DNA of 64,000 nucleotides from contig MNCI01028452.1 in the NCBI GenBank assembly GCA_015680685.1, positions 1,139,091-1,203,090 on the forward strand, read 5' to 3'. This DNA comes from Gnetum montanum. Its lineage: Eukaryota; Streptophyta; Gnetopsida; Gnetales; Gnetaceae. This document shows positions 12,131 through 23,800 of the stretch, one piece after another. Made by a program: the position numbers and the translations under genes. The number at the start of each line of letters is the position of its first letter. Position 1 is the stretch's first letter. The notes below the pieces were generated by a model, which was not told the DNA's origin, searched no databases, and worked only from the letters and a program-made list of their open reading frames with translations.

Positions 12131-12460
12131 AATTTCATCATTAAATGATTAATTTTAAAAAAACACGTGAAAATCATAATGCCCCTTGTTCTCAAACTTA
12201 CTTGGGTATGCATTTTGATGCTCTTGTGTTTCCCGATCATATAGGTTCAATAGATTGTTTATTCCATTTTATCTTGGCAAGTGTTTATGTTAATTTACTT
12301 TAAAAAATACATGTCTCAACCAACTTGATTCATTCCATTGTTGTGCAAAGTGGATGACTTTCTTTTGTTCATCTTCTTTATCAAAAGCAATAACAACTTT
12401 GACATTCATAATTTTGAATTTTCACGTGTTTTTTAAAATTAATCGTTTAATGACGAAATA
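12131..12460. repeat. Inverted repeat, about 44-bp arms, 240-bp spacer
   Basis: 12,131-12,174 and 12,418-12,460 are near-perfect reverse complements around the core TTTTCACGTGTTTTTTTAAA. The spacer has no ORF. It could be a small foldback or MITE-like element, but termini and target duplication were not identified. Confidence 0.65.
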
Positions 12461-12889
12461 TTTTCCTATAAGTAGCACTAAATAATATTTCATCCATAAT
12501 GCCAATATATTTGCTCCAAGTGAATGCACACCTTTTATATTTATGTCTTCATATTACAATGGACAAGGAATAAAATTTAGAAAGGCAAGAGAAGCATGCA
12601 TGGAAAACAACAGTCCATGAGAATTCCAAAATATTTTACAATCAAGATTTATCACCAAACTTGGAATTAGTTATCCTTCTCATCATGTAATCACACTTAT
12701 TTCACAAACATTGTTATATAATACATTGAATCTAAAAAAATGGAAATTTGGATAATTTTCAAAAAAGTAGATAAACTAAAATTTAACTCCTTTTTGACAA
12801 GATTCTCTTGGCTAAATTATAGATATATATTATAAATATACAACTAAGCTAGTTTTATCTTAACTATTGATGTGAATGGAGGTAGTTTT

Positions 12890-15178
12890 TTCAAAAGAGT
12901 TGGATTACGTTTTGTGTGAACAAAACATGACTCTAGGTTGGCTGAGAAAGGGTAAGGGAGGGGTGTTGGTTCACCTTTAAGTGCAGATTATATGATAGAA
13001 TTAATTGGAATATAGTTTGTGGGGCAAGGAAGTACTTATAATTAAAATTGGAAAGCTTTTTATGACAAAACACACTCTAACCTAGTAACCTTCAATTCAA
13101 CCTTATTTGTTGCACTTTAAAACATACCTTTGCCTAATACTAGGTTAAGACTTTAGATCTTTGACAATAATTTTTAGAATGGGTAAAGACTTTAGATCTT
13201 CTTGTTTCTAATGGGCTCACTAGGTTTCACCATTTGCATCCTTTGCATTTACAAGACCTTAAAGTAACTCATGTATGGAATTGCTTTATCTTGATATTAC
13301 TAAATACATTATAACATCTATAATTGAAGAGGAGGTGATAAGATCTTATCATCATTATATAGAATTTATTTTCTAAACTAGTATACAAACTAACACACAT
13401 AAAATACAACATTTTCATTAAGAAAGATTATTTGTAGAAGTAAATGATAAATATAAGAAAGTAAGACAAAATCATTAAGTTTCACACAAACATAGTAAAA
13501 ATTTGAAGTAAATATTTTTTAAGGAAGCTAAACCCTCACAAACATAAAGCTTATAAAAACTAGTTTGATGATTCTATCTAAGCTAGAAAAGATATAAAAA
13601 TGCTCATAGAAAATAAAGAGATCATTTATCATGAGGTATAAGTGTCTTGCTAAAAATAAAAATAAAAAATTTTCTCAGAGTACAAGAAGAACATTTTGTT
13701 CACATAATCAAAAAAGAGCTTAAACATTTTTAGACATCCTTCTAATGTAAAGTTTCTACACAACTAAACTATTATTCTAATGATGTTTGTGCATTTTATA
13801 ATAATCTTTTTCTAGATAAGATGATATTTTTCATTACAATTTTTGTCAAGATCTTTTGCATTTTGTCCTAGAAAAAAATTAGCTATGGCATTAACAAATT
13901 AGCATATGAAAAACTGATAGATTCAAAGGCTCATATGGTAAATTTCTTGGAATGTATATTCACATAGAAATTTAGAAAAAATTAAATGTTATTACTAATA
14001 ATGGTCTTGGTGAATGGTGGAAGATCAATAAGGTCCACCAATAAGGTAATACTTCTTTATAAGAAAGGTGACACAAATAATCCAAACAACTATCATATGA
14101 TAGTTGTAAATAGTATTTATGCATAGTTATTGACTACTATTCTTGAAATAAGAATAAGCAATTGGGTAGAAATAAATAGTTGATGATATTGAAGCCCAAT
14201 ATATGATGTCATAGATATAATGTAGTAGGTCATGATCATGCCTATGAATATAAGCCCACCACCATATCAAATCTAACTTTTTGTTAACCTTTAGTGAAAC
14301 TCTTACAGTTTGTTGCTATAGACTTAGTGATAGTTATGAATAGTTGTAGTGTGATGATCAATAATTATATGAAATCTTTATTCAAGTAAGTTGTACTCAG
14401 ATGCATTCTATGGTCGAGAATAAAGATCAAAATTATTTCTCTTCATTATAGTATCATACTTAGATTAGATTTACTTTCTTATGCAATTTACATTCATATA
14501 TCTCCTACATTCATATATCATTTACTTTTCAATGTTTCTTAGAATACTTAATGGAATAAGTATGATCAATTTTAAGCACAAAAATATAATCATTTGGTAA
14601 ACCAGTAGTGGCTAAGCTCGATTTACTTAGTAGCTAGTTACTTGGTAATCCCAGTAACAGTCATATTAGCCTAGGGCATGTCTAGTAAGTCGAGAACATA
14701 TGCTTATTACCATTAGGCTAGAATAACTTTAAGTTAATGTTATTCTTAGCTAATATCATTTATATTCACTTCACTATATCTTGCATTAGTACTCTATGAG
14801 CTATACAACATCATTCGATCATATACCTCACTTAGAGTTGAACCATACATTTCAAACCTCATTAACTCTACTGAAAAGACAACGATCATGAACTTATCAT
14901 TAACTTGCTAGTATACTTACATTGTCCTAGCAATATATTACAATTTGGTCACACATGTGCACTTATGACTTGTATAATTAAGTGCTAGGAACTCTCACCA
15001 CTCATTAATAACATAAGAGTCACTTATCGAACAAGTTTAAACAAAACCATTCTACCATTGATCATCTTGTCACTCTTAAGTAGAACATTGACCTTGCAAA
15101 CAAGCCTATGAAAAAATTATTTATTTGTTTTTTAGATTTTATAAAATCTTATGATTTAATGAGCCAAAAAAACTTATT
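12890..15178 (+). mobile_element. Decayed LINE (non-LTR retrotransposon), split by a solo LTR
   Basis: A block at about 13,190-13,260 (LLVSNGLTRFHHLH) looks like the late part of a LINE endonuclease. At about 14,050-14,090 there is a classic LINE RT block (VILLYKKGDTNNPNNY) followed by an I..RISNWVE segment ending at 14,180. The RT resumes after the solo LTR at 15,008 with FKQNHSTIDHLVTLK, then the palm motif FICFLDFIKSYD at about 15,118-15,155. The copy is cut by an LTR at 15,179. Stops and frameshifts are frequent. Its 5' end and poly-A tail were not located, so the start given is approximate. Confidence 0.75.
14181..15007 (+). repeat. Solo LTR of the family, inserted in the LINE RT
   Basis: Begins TGATGATATTG and ends CACTCATTA (827 bp). 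It is most similar to the 3' LTR of element C (the CATGCCTATRAATAYMA TATA region, AATCTTTATTCAAGTRG, and the paired GGTAA..CCAGTAAC motifs in U5). No polypurine tract precedes it and no PBS follows; LINE coding sequence continues on both sides. Flanking pentamers (ATAGT and ATAAC) match only partly, so the target duplication has decayed or was never exact. Confidence 0.85.
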
Positions 15179-15740
15179 TGAAGAGCGATAGTCTAGTCCC
15201 TATGCCTAACCATATAAATTATAAGCATTACATGTAACCTAATCATAATTTGTGAACTAGATAGTAGATTTTTAGGTTTCACAAGTCCGTGGGTTTCCAA
15301 CTACACTTGTGTTGGCCCTTGGTTCGTATGGTTAACTACAGTTGAGGCATATGATGTTTGATGCGTGGTAATTAGAAAATAATATTCAAATATATAAATT
15401 TATATAATCAATTTAAGGATAAGAAGTAATGTCTAAACTAGCCTAAGTGATGAGTATCCATTCCCAATTTGTCATACACGTCTTGAACTTATGTGATCTT
15501 CGTTGGATTACCAAGTGAAAACCCTACTAGAATTACCAAGTGAAACACGTTTATGCTTAGAATTGGTTGTACTTATTTTATATGTTTTATATATGTTTTT
15601 AATGTAAAATATTAACTAATTATATATAAAAATAAACATTAATCTATGAACATAAGGAAAATAAATAACATATAAGGTAAAATTTAGTCTAACTTGGAGT
15701 GTTATAATGGAGAAAAGTAATCTCGATCTTTATTGCCATC
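15179..15740 (-). repeat. Truncated minus-strand LTR
   Basis: Starts TGAAGAGCGATAG and follows the same order as the LTRs of D and E (CCCTATGCCTAACCATA, then CTAGCCTAAGTGATGAG, then AAAGTAATCTCGATCTTTATT). It stops after about 560 bp, where the D LTR begins. The missing end includes the TATA region and array. Confidence 0.75.
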
Positions 15741-16620
15741 TAATGAGCAATGGGTAGTCCCTGTGCCTAACCATATGAATCACAAGTGTTCACATGTGAT
15801 TCGATCAAATTCTATGGACTTATTTACCTAAGTGGTTGATATTTCTAAATGGTGAATTATGTAGTTGTATGTCATTGTCTTCCTAATCCACACTTGTGTT
15901 AATCTATGTGTATGGTTAAGTGTAGTTGATGTATAAGATATTTATTTCTGTATGTTTTATTATTTTTCTCCTACTTACTAAATGATTAAATAAATAAATA
16001 TTTAATACTTAAATTAACTATTTCATTGACTAACTAGCCTAATGTAGACTATCAATTCCCACATTCCATACACATCCTAAATGTATATCAACATTGCTAG
16101 GTTACCAAGTGTATACTACTGGGTGCACCAAGTATCCACTACTAGGATTACCATGCATTAATATATCATGCTTGAAGTGGTCATACTTATGTTGCTTACG
16201 AATAATAATATTAATTAATTAAGAATAAGAATGTGAATTACAAGCAAAGTAAATTGCAAAAAAGTAGAATTATGTTAATATAAGTGTTGGAGTGAATAGA
16301 GAAAATCTTGATTTTCTTATCATCCATCCAAATGTGTCCAAGTACATATACACTTAAATAAACTATTGTACAATCTCTTGAATCTACATTGTAGGCATTC
16401 AGAGAGAGATTATTCTAACCTCTATGGAAGAAAGCTACAAGAGTTCAGCTAAGAATATGATCAAAATATGTCCTAAATGCAAGAGGCATTTGTATTTAAT
16501 ACACAATGCCTACATCAGCGTTGATGTACCTGCATCAATGCATCATAGCATATGTCGATGGGGACACATCGATGGGGCTACATCAACATTGATGCAGCCT
16601 ATCTTATTGATGATTCATCA
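15741..16620 (-). repeat. 3' LTR and polypurine tract of element D
   Basis: An 880-bp LTR from TAATGAG (TG mutated to TA) to GATTCATCA. The polypurine tract lies at 16,621-16,635 (sense strand TTTTGAGGGTA directly before TGATGA). The palindromic units at about 16,510-16,605 are CATCAATG, CATCGATG and ATCAACG, unlike the GATATCG units of E and F. The TATA box (TATTAAATAC on the minus strand) is near 16,495. Confidence 0.82.
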
Positions 16621-19600
16621 TACCCTCAAAACTGATTGAAAACTCATCCTCTAGTGAACAAAATTGGAATCGAGTTTCTTACAAAATTTGAGAAAATATG
16701 GAACTTTATTGACATATTGATAGACTAACTGACTTTGACTAACTTTGAGTTCTACATTATACATATTTATAAAAATGAATATAAATTTACAACAAAAATT
16801 TAGACACTTGAACAAAAAATTTAGCAAGCACTTGTTGAATGGATGGAGATGCGATGAAGTCTCATATGGTGCTTAGAGGTGGAGGTTCCTATGAGTCATA
16901 TGGTCCTTCATTGTATCCTAGTGCTACTGGAAGTTGAGGTATTCCTTGCTACTATCACTACTACTATTGAAAATTTGAAGCTAGCCAAGAGTACCTTCAT
17001 CTTCTCTTCCTTGCTCCGTGGATCGTAAATGGTATAGGCTACTTCACTTAGATGAGTCAATGTAGGGATGTTCCATGAACATGGCATTGAAACAAACATA
17101 TCCTTCATGTTGATAAATCAAGCTACAAATATTTTATGTTCAATATCAAATGTCTTTACAAGGTTCTACAGCTCCTAGTAGTATTCATCCTCCTTACTAG
17201 GTTCTAAACAACAGTTCATTGATTGATGAATCCACTTCTAAGAACCTCAAGCTCCACATTAGCTATCTCCAAATTTTCTTTTGTTTCCTTGTGGAGCTTA
17301 AACTCCACCTCATAGAGGAGGTAGGATCTAGTGACCTACTTCTCTAACTCATTCCTTGCCCTCCCTATTATCAACATTACTAGGTTTGCATATTGGATGT
17401 TGGTGAGCTACACATACTTGGTCATCTTCTTAATCTACAACTCCTTTAGGCAAATTTCTACCTTATTATATGCATTCAGTCCATTAAAGATGAATTGACA
17501 TACATTCCCTCTTTGTTAGAATTATTGGAGGGCCTTCTTCATCTTCACCTTCGCTAATTTTATTTCCTTTTCATTGACTCCTTAAGAAGTCCAACCTAGT
17601 TCCTATAATGATTTTTCACTCTTTTAAATTTCAAGGCCTCATTCTTCTAGGAGGCTATCTCAATTACAATCCTCTAGTGAAGAGCCCAAACCTCCTCCAT
17701 CGAGAGATTCCTATTTTCGATTGTCAACCTTCTCAAGTCCAAGTTTACCTTGAAAAACTGCTCCTACTACTAGTGAATGTATTTGACCATCTAGTCCTTT
17801 TGTTGCTGAGCATTCTACAAGTGATGATTATCATCGGTGAGGACCAAGTTTTCCTTGTGAATCTGTGATAGGCCCTTGTTAGTGTTATTGGCCATAGCCC
17901 CTAACACGGACGCATCAAAGATCACTGTCTCTTTTGCATTCTGGAACTCTTGATATTTTTCTTAAAACTACTAAAAAGCTTCATCTCATGTAAGATCTAG
18001 CTAGAGAATGGTAGGATCTGAGAAACGAGCTTGTAACTCTACAACTTTGACAGCCAATCAACAATTGGTCATGGTGACCTCTTCAAGTTATGTGTTTGCA
18101 ACCAAAAATTTTTCCCTTGTCTATAGTAGCTAAGACTAGTTTGTAGTAATCTCATCCAAGAGATTAAAGATCTTTAGAAGTAGTTGTCTAACTCCTACCA
18201 ATCTTTTCAACACCTTCTTTTGTTAGGTAACACTCATCCAATCACTTCCTACTCTTATGGATGCATGGATATTTTTCATGATAGCTATGTCTAGTACAAA
18301 TGTCATAGGAGCATTTAGGGCTTTAGCTACTCTATCTACCATCACCTTTGCTACTATTTCTTAGCCCTTGTGTAGCATCACTAGGACTATTGCCCTTTCG
18401 CCTTCCTCTAACTTGATAGAGGAAGTTGATACATGCTTGTCCAAAAATGGACACAATGATCTCCCAGAGACTTGGATTATATCTCATGGATGCTTGGTTC
18501 CACTATGTAGAGAATAGTAGTGTTGTCTCATTATCAAATTAGATTATGGTCCTTGTGACCTCATTCAGATGGTTTTTGAATGGATGGTGGATAGATGACT
18601 TTCCACCACTCACAAATCCTTGTTGTTACGGCAATTATTGCTCCTGCTAAGTCATTATATATCTGTAAGCATCTTGGGTGTGGTTCTAGGACTATAGGTG
18701 GTGATGGTGATGGTTGCTTCTCTTCCTATAGCTTTGCTACTATCTTATCCTTCATCATCTCTTACCGAGATGAAACAGGAGCATGGTGAACCACAACATT
18801 TGAGTAGCGAGCTATCCCTCTCCTTTTACATAATTTTCAGATCAAGCATGGAAAGGGAAGTGTCTTCCTACCCTCCTCATTTTTCTTGAAGTGCTTCTTG
18901 ATCTCTAGGAAGATGAGTCAGGGTAGGTTGACAAGGAATTTCTCGTCTAGAACTACACATGCCCTAGCAAAGAAGCCTATCATCTTACTTGGCCTCACCA
19001 TTTTGTTTAGATGATAGGTTGTGATCTTGAAGTAGGCTTGTTTCACATTTTTCATGATACCATAGTCCTTACAGTTCACTCCATAGCATTGTTGGATCCA
19101 TTTCTTTTCCACCTCTAGGTCTGCCTACATGGAAATTTTAGCAATTTTTACCTTGTGTTAGGCAACCTGAGGGCTTTAGCTATGGCTTCAATGAAATAAG
19201 TGATGGTAATGTATTTCATTTTTACTAATGCATCTCCTTATGGGTTGTTCCAAAACATGTATGTCTCCCCCATACATCACTCTACACTATTGAAGAGAAT
19301 AGGCCACAAGGGAAACCTCTACAACCATATTTTAACCTCCTCTAATGCCAACTCCAAGAAGAATCTATTAAACCCCAAATTATTTTAGTTTTTAAATAAG
19401 TATTCTTGTCAAATTCATGCATTTTAATTGATTTTATTTTATATTTGATATTATTAATTATTTAGTTAGTGTTTAATTACTGTTGATTTTAGTTTATTCT
19501 ATTATAGGTTATAATTGATATAAATATAATGTAATTATGATTATATATATTATATAAACATTATAGATTTTATAATTAGGGCAATGTTAGCATCCTTTAG

Positions 19601-19915
19601 CTCATCAAAGCTCTCATCAATTCATTTGCCACTAATCCTTGTATCATCACATTGGCAAGCCTTCTTCATTTTTTATCCTCCAAAACTAAACTTGAATCTG
19701 ATAGCACTAATAGTAGCTAGTTTAGTCCATCCTGCAAATATGGACATCTCCAGATGTAATTGCCTGCCAAAAATAGCCAAACTAGTAAACCATGGCAGAG
19801 TGCAATCAACCTCTACAAATCACCATCCTGCAACAATAATCTCTGCTAGGATACAAGGTTTGGGAACAATGTTTCCCAAGCACTGTCACCCATGGTAGTG
19901 GGAATGGTGGACACC

Positions 19916-20605
19916 ATGAGCAACGTTGTGTGGAAAGAGTGAGTGGAAAGCTAGACAACTAAGCACCCCAATGAAAATCCTAGCATTCCTGAGCTTGACA
20001 ATCTTGAGATGGACAATATCATGATGGTAGAAGCAAAAGCTCGACAACCATTGTAAAGGAAGGTTCCAATTCCATCCAGCAAAATGAATCCCTACAAAAT
20101 CATGATCATGCTACATTTAATCATCCTGGGCTTCTTCTTCAATTATAGACTCACAAATCCTCCAACAGATGCCATTGGTCTATGGCTAGGCTCTATCATA
20201 TGCAAGATCTAGTTGGCCCTTTCCTGGATTCTTGATTAATTTCCCAAATGGAGCCTCATCACTCATGAAACTTATCTCGACACCCTTTTAATGAGATGTG
20301 AGAGGGAAGGAGAACCCTATAAATTTGTAGGAATTGATGTGTATGTGAGTATGGTAGATCTACTGAAGGAACCTCCTCTGATAACTACAAGTAGGGTGTT
20401 ATCAGTGATGGCTATGCACTATCCCATGGGTAAAGTTATGTGCTACGTATTTGACAATGGAGCCTCCATGCTTACCTTTGATGCCATGAACAAGACTTCT
20501 AAATTTTCCAAAAAGTGGGTGTCATTCTGTAAAAAAAAGTGCCATTGAACCATAGGCTTAGAGTTTTATTTCTTGTAGAAGATTGATTACCTCAAGGATA
20601 AGGTC
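19916..20605 (+). pseudogene. CesA-like: Cellulose synthase (CesA) gene fragment
   Basis: One reading frame over about 210 codons matches the region of plant CesA around the first membrane helices and the start of the catalytic domain. In order: [110 protein letters not shown], then KIDYLKDKV. CesA makes cellulose at the plasma membrane. Nonsense codons sit at former Arg, Trp, Gln or Ser positions (TGA, TAG, TAA), as expected from C-to-T decay; there is a small indel region near 20,545. The D,D,D,QxxRW catalytic region is not present. The match ends sharply at AAG/GTC, which could be an exon edge. Confidence 0.85.
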
Positions 20606-20832
20606 TGAGGCTTCTCTCAACACCATGATGAGGTCGAGAGAGAACCAGAGATGGTTTAAGAGGTTCTATCTCTGAGATACAGTTTCTATGAAAAGGCTAA
20701 GGTCAATACTTTAGAGGAAAAACTATGCTAAACGTGTGAGAGAAATACATTAATTCTTGAACAAGTGAAATCAAGGTTTCATCCTATTTTCAAGATCTCA
20801 ATCCAATGTTATTACCTACACTACCTTTGGCA

Positions 20833-21014
20833 CCAGCTATGAAGAAGGCAAAGAAATCTTTTACATGTAGTTCAAGCAGATGGCCTTTGCTATAGGATAG
20901 AGAAATACGAAAGTGCATGGATACCAACTATGAAGAAGGCAAAGAAATCTTTCACGTGTAGTTCAAGCAGATGGCCTTTACTATAGGATAGAGAAATACA
21001 AAAGTGCATGGATG
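20833..21014 (+). repeat. 91-bp tandem duplication
   Basis: 20,833-20,923 and 20,924-21,014 are near-identical (CTATGAAGAAGGCAAAGAA in both; about five differences). It lies in the CesA-carrying insert, downstream of the CesA homology. The duplicated segment is not part of any gene I recognise. Confidence 0.9.
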
Positions 21015-22829
21015 ACCTTATTCAGAAGAGAGAAGAAGATCCACGCTACAGAATAGACCTACTTAGGTTGATAATCAATACTAAGTTCAAAAGCAATCTC
21101 TTGCAGCAAAAACAGCGAAATCAACAAAGTAGGAAAATGTAGAGATTCTCAGCATGATTGGCTGGTCAACAGCATTGACAAAATAAGAAAAGTGTGTTCC
21201 AAAGAATTACTCCTGCGATAATACAAATTCATGAATGTTACAAATAAAGTATCGTATACACGGACATATGATGCAAAAGTCATGAGTCTTGATCCTTAAC
21301 GTAGCCATGGCCATCACTCATCTTGTGGTTGGCACATCTCTTCCATCGCTTTAGAGATTTCATGTTAATTTCAGATACTAAGGATGTTAGACTTAGCAAT
21401 TTGCACTGATTATAATGAATCAGTATCAAATTCTTCAATATTCATCTATTATGAAAATAATTATTTTTAAACATTATTGAGTATAAATAAGTTAATCCAC
21501 TTTGTATTAACAGGGGCATCCAATGGGCACCCAATGGACACCTAAAGGGGTACCCAGGTGAGTCAATACCCAAGAGAACCCACATCAAGTTGGAAACAAT
21601 TTTCCTTAAAGAATTATTAAGTGAGGATTCATTAAGCCTTGTGGCAACTATAGATCATTAGAGTCCATTATCGAGCTATTGAGGTTGTTGTATTGTGGAA
21701 ATAGCAAGGCAAAATTACAAATTAGGTAAAGTCTCCCTTGTAATCCTCATAATCTATGCTTGTATTTATGATTTCAATTTGATTTAATTATTAATTTCCA
21801 TTCTTGAACTTAAGATTACAAGTTATGATGATAATTTATGTTTTTCCTTATGAGTGACAGTGATAAATGTGGGATTTGATTAGATTTGATTCTAATTATC
21901 ATATGTCTTGATGATCTTTTGACCTTGGACCATTCCTCCATGGATATGACTCACGGGTCAATCACAGACAAGATGATAATTTATGCATCAAAGATAATTA
22001 TTCAAATAATCTAGCACTGAATTTTGCCTTGGCTAGTTAGGATCCAAAATTCAACTCTGGTAAAATGAAACTTTAAATCTTCTTGCTTCTAATTCACTCC
22101 AGGCAAGATTCTGTGAGGGTAACCTTAAGGGTATGTCTCAACCTAGGAGCCTCATCCTACCTGGATTGGCCTATCTCCATAGTGGGAATCTACCTAACAT
22201 ATTCCACTTCATGTTCCTTCCAAAGAGCTCTAGTAGTATGCATCACCTCAGCTACTTGTTCTTGGAGTTATTACTATTATTGTTATTGGCTCCTTCCTCC
22301 TTGAGGTTACTTTTCCTTAGGCTACAATGGCCCTCCTTTTTGCAATCCTCATTTAAGTGTCATTTGTGATCACAAACATGACCCATGATTAGCTCTTTAG
22401 TTTATAACCTTTATTCTTTGAAATACCTTTCTTTGTTAGATCAGGTTATGTTAATTTTTTGGACACTAGAATTTTATCATTTAAGTGCTTGTTTTATGAC
22501 CATAAATTAGGGATATTATTTTATTCCTAACTAACAAAGTTTGCTTGTTGATCTTAACCCTTATGGTAATTTATTTAATATTATTTTAATATTTTAACCA
22601 TGGGGAGTTACAAAAATTTCCAAAAAAAAATTTGTGAAAAACCTAAGGTTTATGTCCTCCATGATGTAAACAGTATCTTCAGTAGCATGAGGATTGAAAA
22701 ATGGATGAAATCAAGTAAGTAGTTTAGAAGTTAGGATGATTAGAAGGTTCTAGTGCTCTAAAAATTTGCAAAAAAAAAAAAAAAATCCTCTAGCACTTTG
22801 AAAAAATGATAAAAATGAGCTAAGTGTCA

Positions 22830-22920
22830 CGTGTATTTATAGGCTTTTTATGATGCATCGACCGGGCTATGTTGACTCATTCCACTATGTCAACAAGGAT
22901 GCATTGATGTAGTTATTCAT
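22830..22920 (-). promoter_or_regulatory. Internal promoter-like array and TATA box (element D)
   Basis: On the minus strand the units CATCAATGCATC and GGTCGATGCATC (22,851-22,915) precede GCCTATAAATACACGTG (22,830-22,844). The ORF3 ATG lies about 470 bp further on. The units resemble those in this element's own LTR rather than the GATATCG units of E and F. Confidence 0.6.
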
Positions 22921-23800
22921 AGCTATTTTTCACATTTAGAACCAAAGAAATTTTAGGCAAGTTTTAATGTGAAATATGAGCCAAATGGAAGCTAAAATGA
23001 TGTAGCATGATGGAAACAATGTGCAAGAGGGTAGGTTTGATCAAGTAAAAAAAATTCAAGTCGAGTGGATGAGTTCTCTAAGGATCTTTTGATGTCAAAT
23101 AAAGTAAAATTGGATGTGAAAATGCTATTGAGAGGATTAATCAATAAAGCATCCATGGTTAGGGAATTTAACTTAAGGTAAACCAAAGAAATTCAAGTGG
23201 ATCCTCCTCAAAGTAGATGTATGCCTATTATGTCCTTGCATACCTTCATTGCAAAGAGTATATGGGCCCAAAGGTTGATGAATGATTGGGTTAGGTTAAA
23301 TTTCATAATCATGAAAGGAATTGTCTAGGGGTTATGCTATCTACAAAACAAAATTGAATAATTGGTGAGTGTATGAGGTAGTGAGATGGTAGAAAATGAA
23401 GTGATTAGATGATAGAAAGGGAGGGAACATGGGATAGGTAATCTGCACCTTGGTCACATGAGGTCCTTGGTGAATATTATGATTAATATGATCTAATACC
23501 AATTCATTACAAATCTAGACCAAGTTCATTCCATTTACAGTAAACTTGCAATGACATATGTCCTCTATCCATCAATAAAAATTCATTATAACCCCAAAGG
23601 ATAATCATCACTTGAAGAGAAGAAGAAAAAAGAAAAAGGAAGGAAAGAGGACCTTAGTTAGAGCAGTGCCTTTAGGCATGGGTAATATGTCTTTCTTTCT
23701 TCATAATGAGTGCTTGTAGCTCATTATTAAGTCTAAGGGGTGTGCTTTGAATTCTCATGTTGTTGTGCTTTTTTTCATGCGAACCACACCATGTAAAGAC
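22921..23800 (-). other. Spacer of element D
   Basis: Non-coding. Contains the family's conserved blocks in minus orientation: CAAGTGGATCCTCC near 23,195, the TTTAGGCATGGGTAA block near 23,670 and GAACCACACCATG near 23,785. Homology to the other spacers ends near 23,800. Confidence 0.65.

Larger units (their letters stand above)
10829..12890 (+). other. Unclassified region, partly C-rich
   Basis: Sequence departs from the retrotransposon a few bases after the PBS. 10,980-12,000 is clearly richer in C on this strand than its surroundings and contains short diverged repeats built on TAGGCC, GGGTTGTGCC and CATCACTACC. An open frame on the minus strand at 11,644-11,898 (84 codons) shows no family I recognise and is probably non-coding. 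The remainder (12,470-12,890) is AT-rich with nothing recognisable. Confidence 0.5.
19382..22043. mobile_element. 2.66-kb insertion in D ORF3, carrying a CesA fragment
   Basis: The ORF3 frame reads up to the NFG codons on both sides. The flanking sequences CCAAATT (19,375-19,381) and CCAAAATT (22,044-22,051) look like a 7-8 bp target duplication. The insert starts AT-rich, contains the CesA fragment and a 91-bp tandem duplication, and has short direct repeats near 21,515-21,560 (GGCACCCAATGG-like). No terminal inverted repeat, LTR or poly-A was recognised, so the vehicle is unclear (hAT/MULE-like capture or retroposition). Confidence 0.6.
16870..22363 (-). pseudogene. ORF3 of element D, split by a 2.66-kb insertion
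   Basis: The start codon is at 22,363-22,361 (CAAATGACACTTAAATG, matching E). The N-terminal part runs to about 22,044 and includes VTLTESCLE and PELNFG. After the insert it resumes at 19,381 with FLELALEEVK, then FPLWPILFNSVE and, at about 19,000-18,960, an YFKITTYHL block and ARACVVL. The coiled-coil half covers roughly 18,900-16,900. Stops and frameshifts are frequent. It is the most diverged ORF3 of the window. Function is unknown. Confidence 0.7.
15741..23800 (-). mobile_element. Element D: minus-strand, ORF3-bearing, 5' part missing
   Basis: In its sense direction (right to left) the visible order is spacer (23,800-22,920), internal promoter array, ORF3 (interrupted), polypurine tract, 3' LTR. 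Neither gag nor any pol gene is seen, and the homology ends near 23,800 against unrelated sequence. It is therefore a partial copy of a type II or III element; gag/pol status is unknown because the 5' half is missing. Confidence 0.78.
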
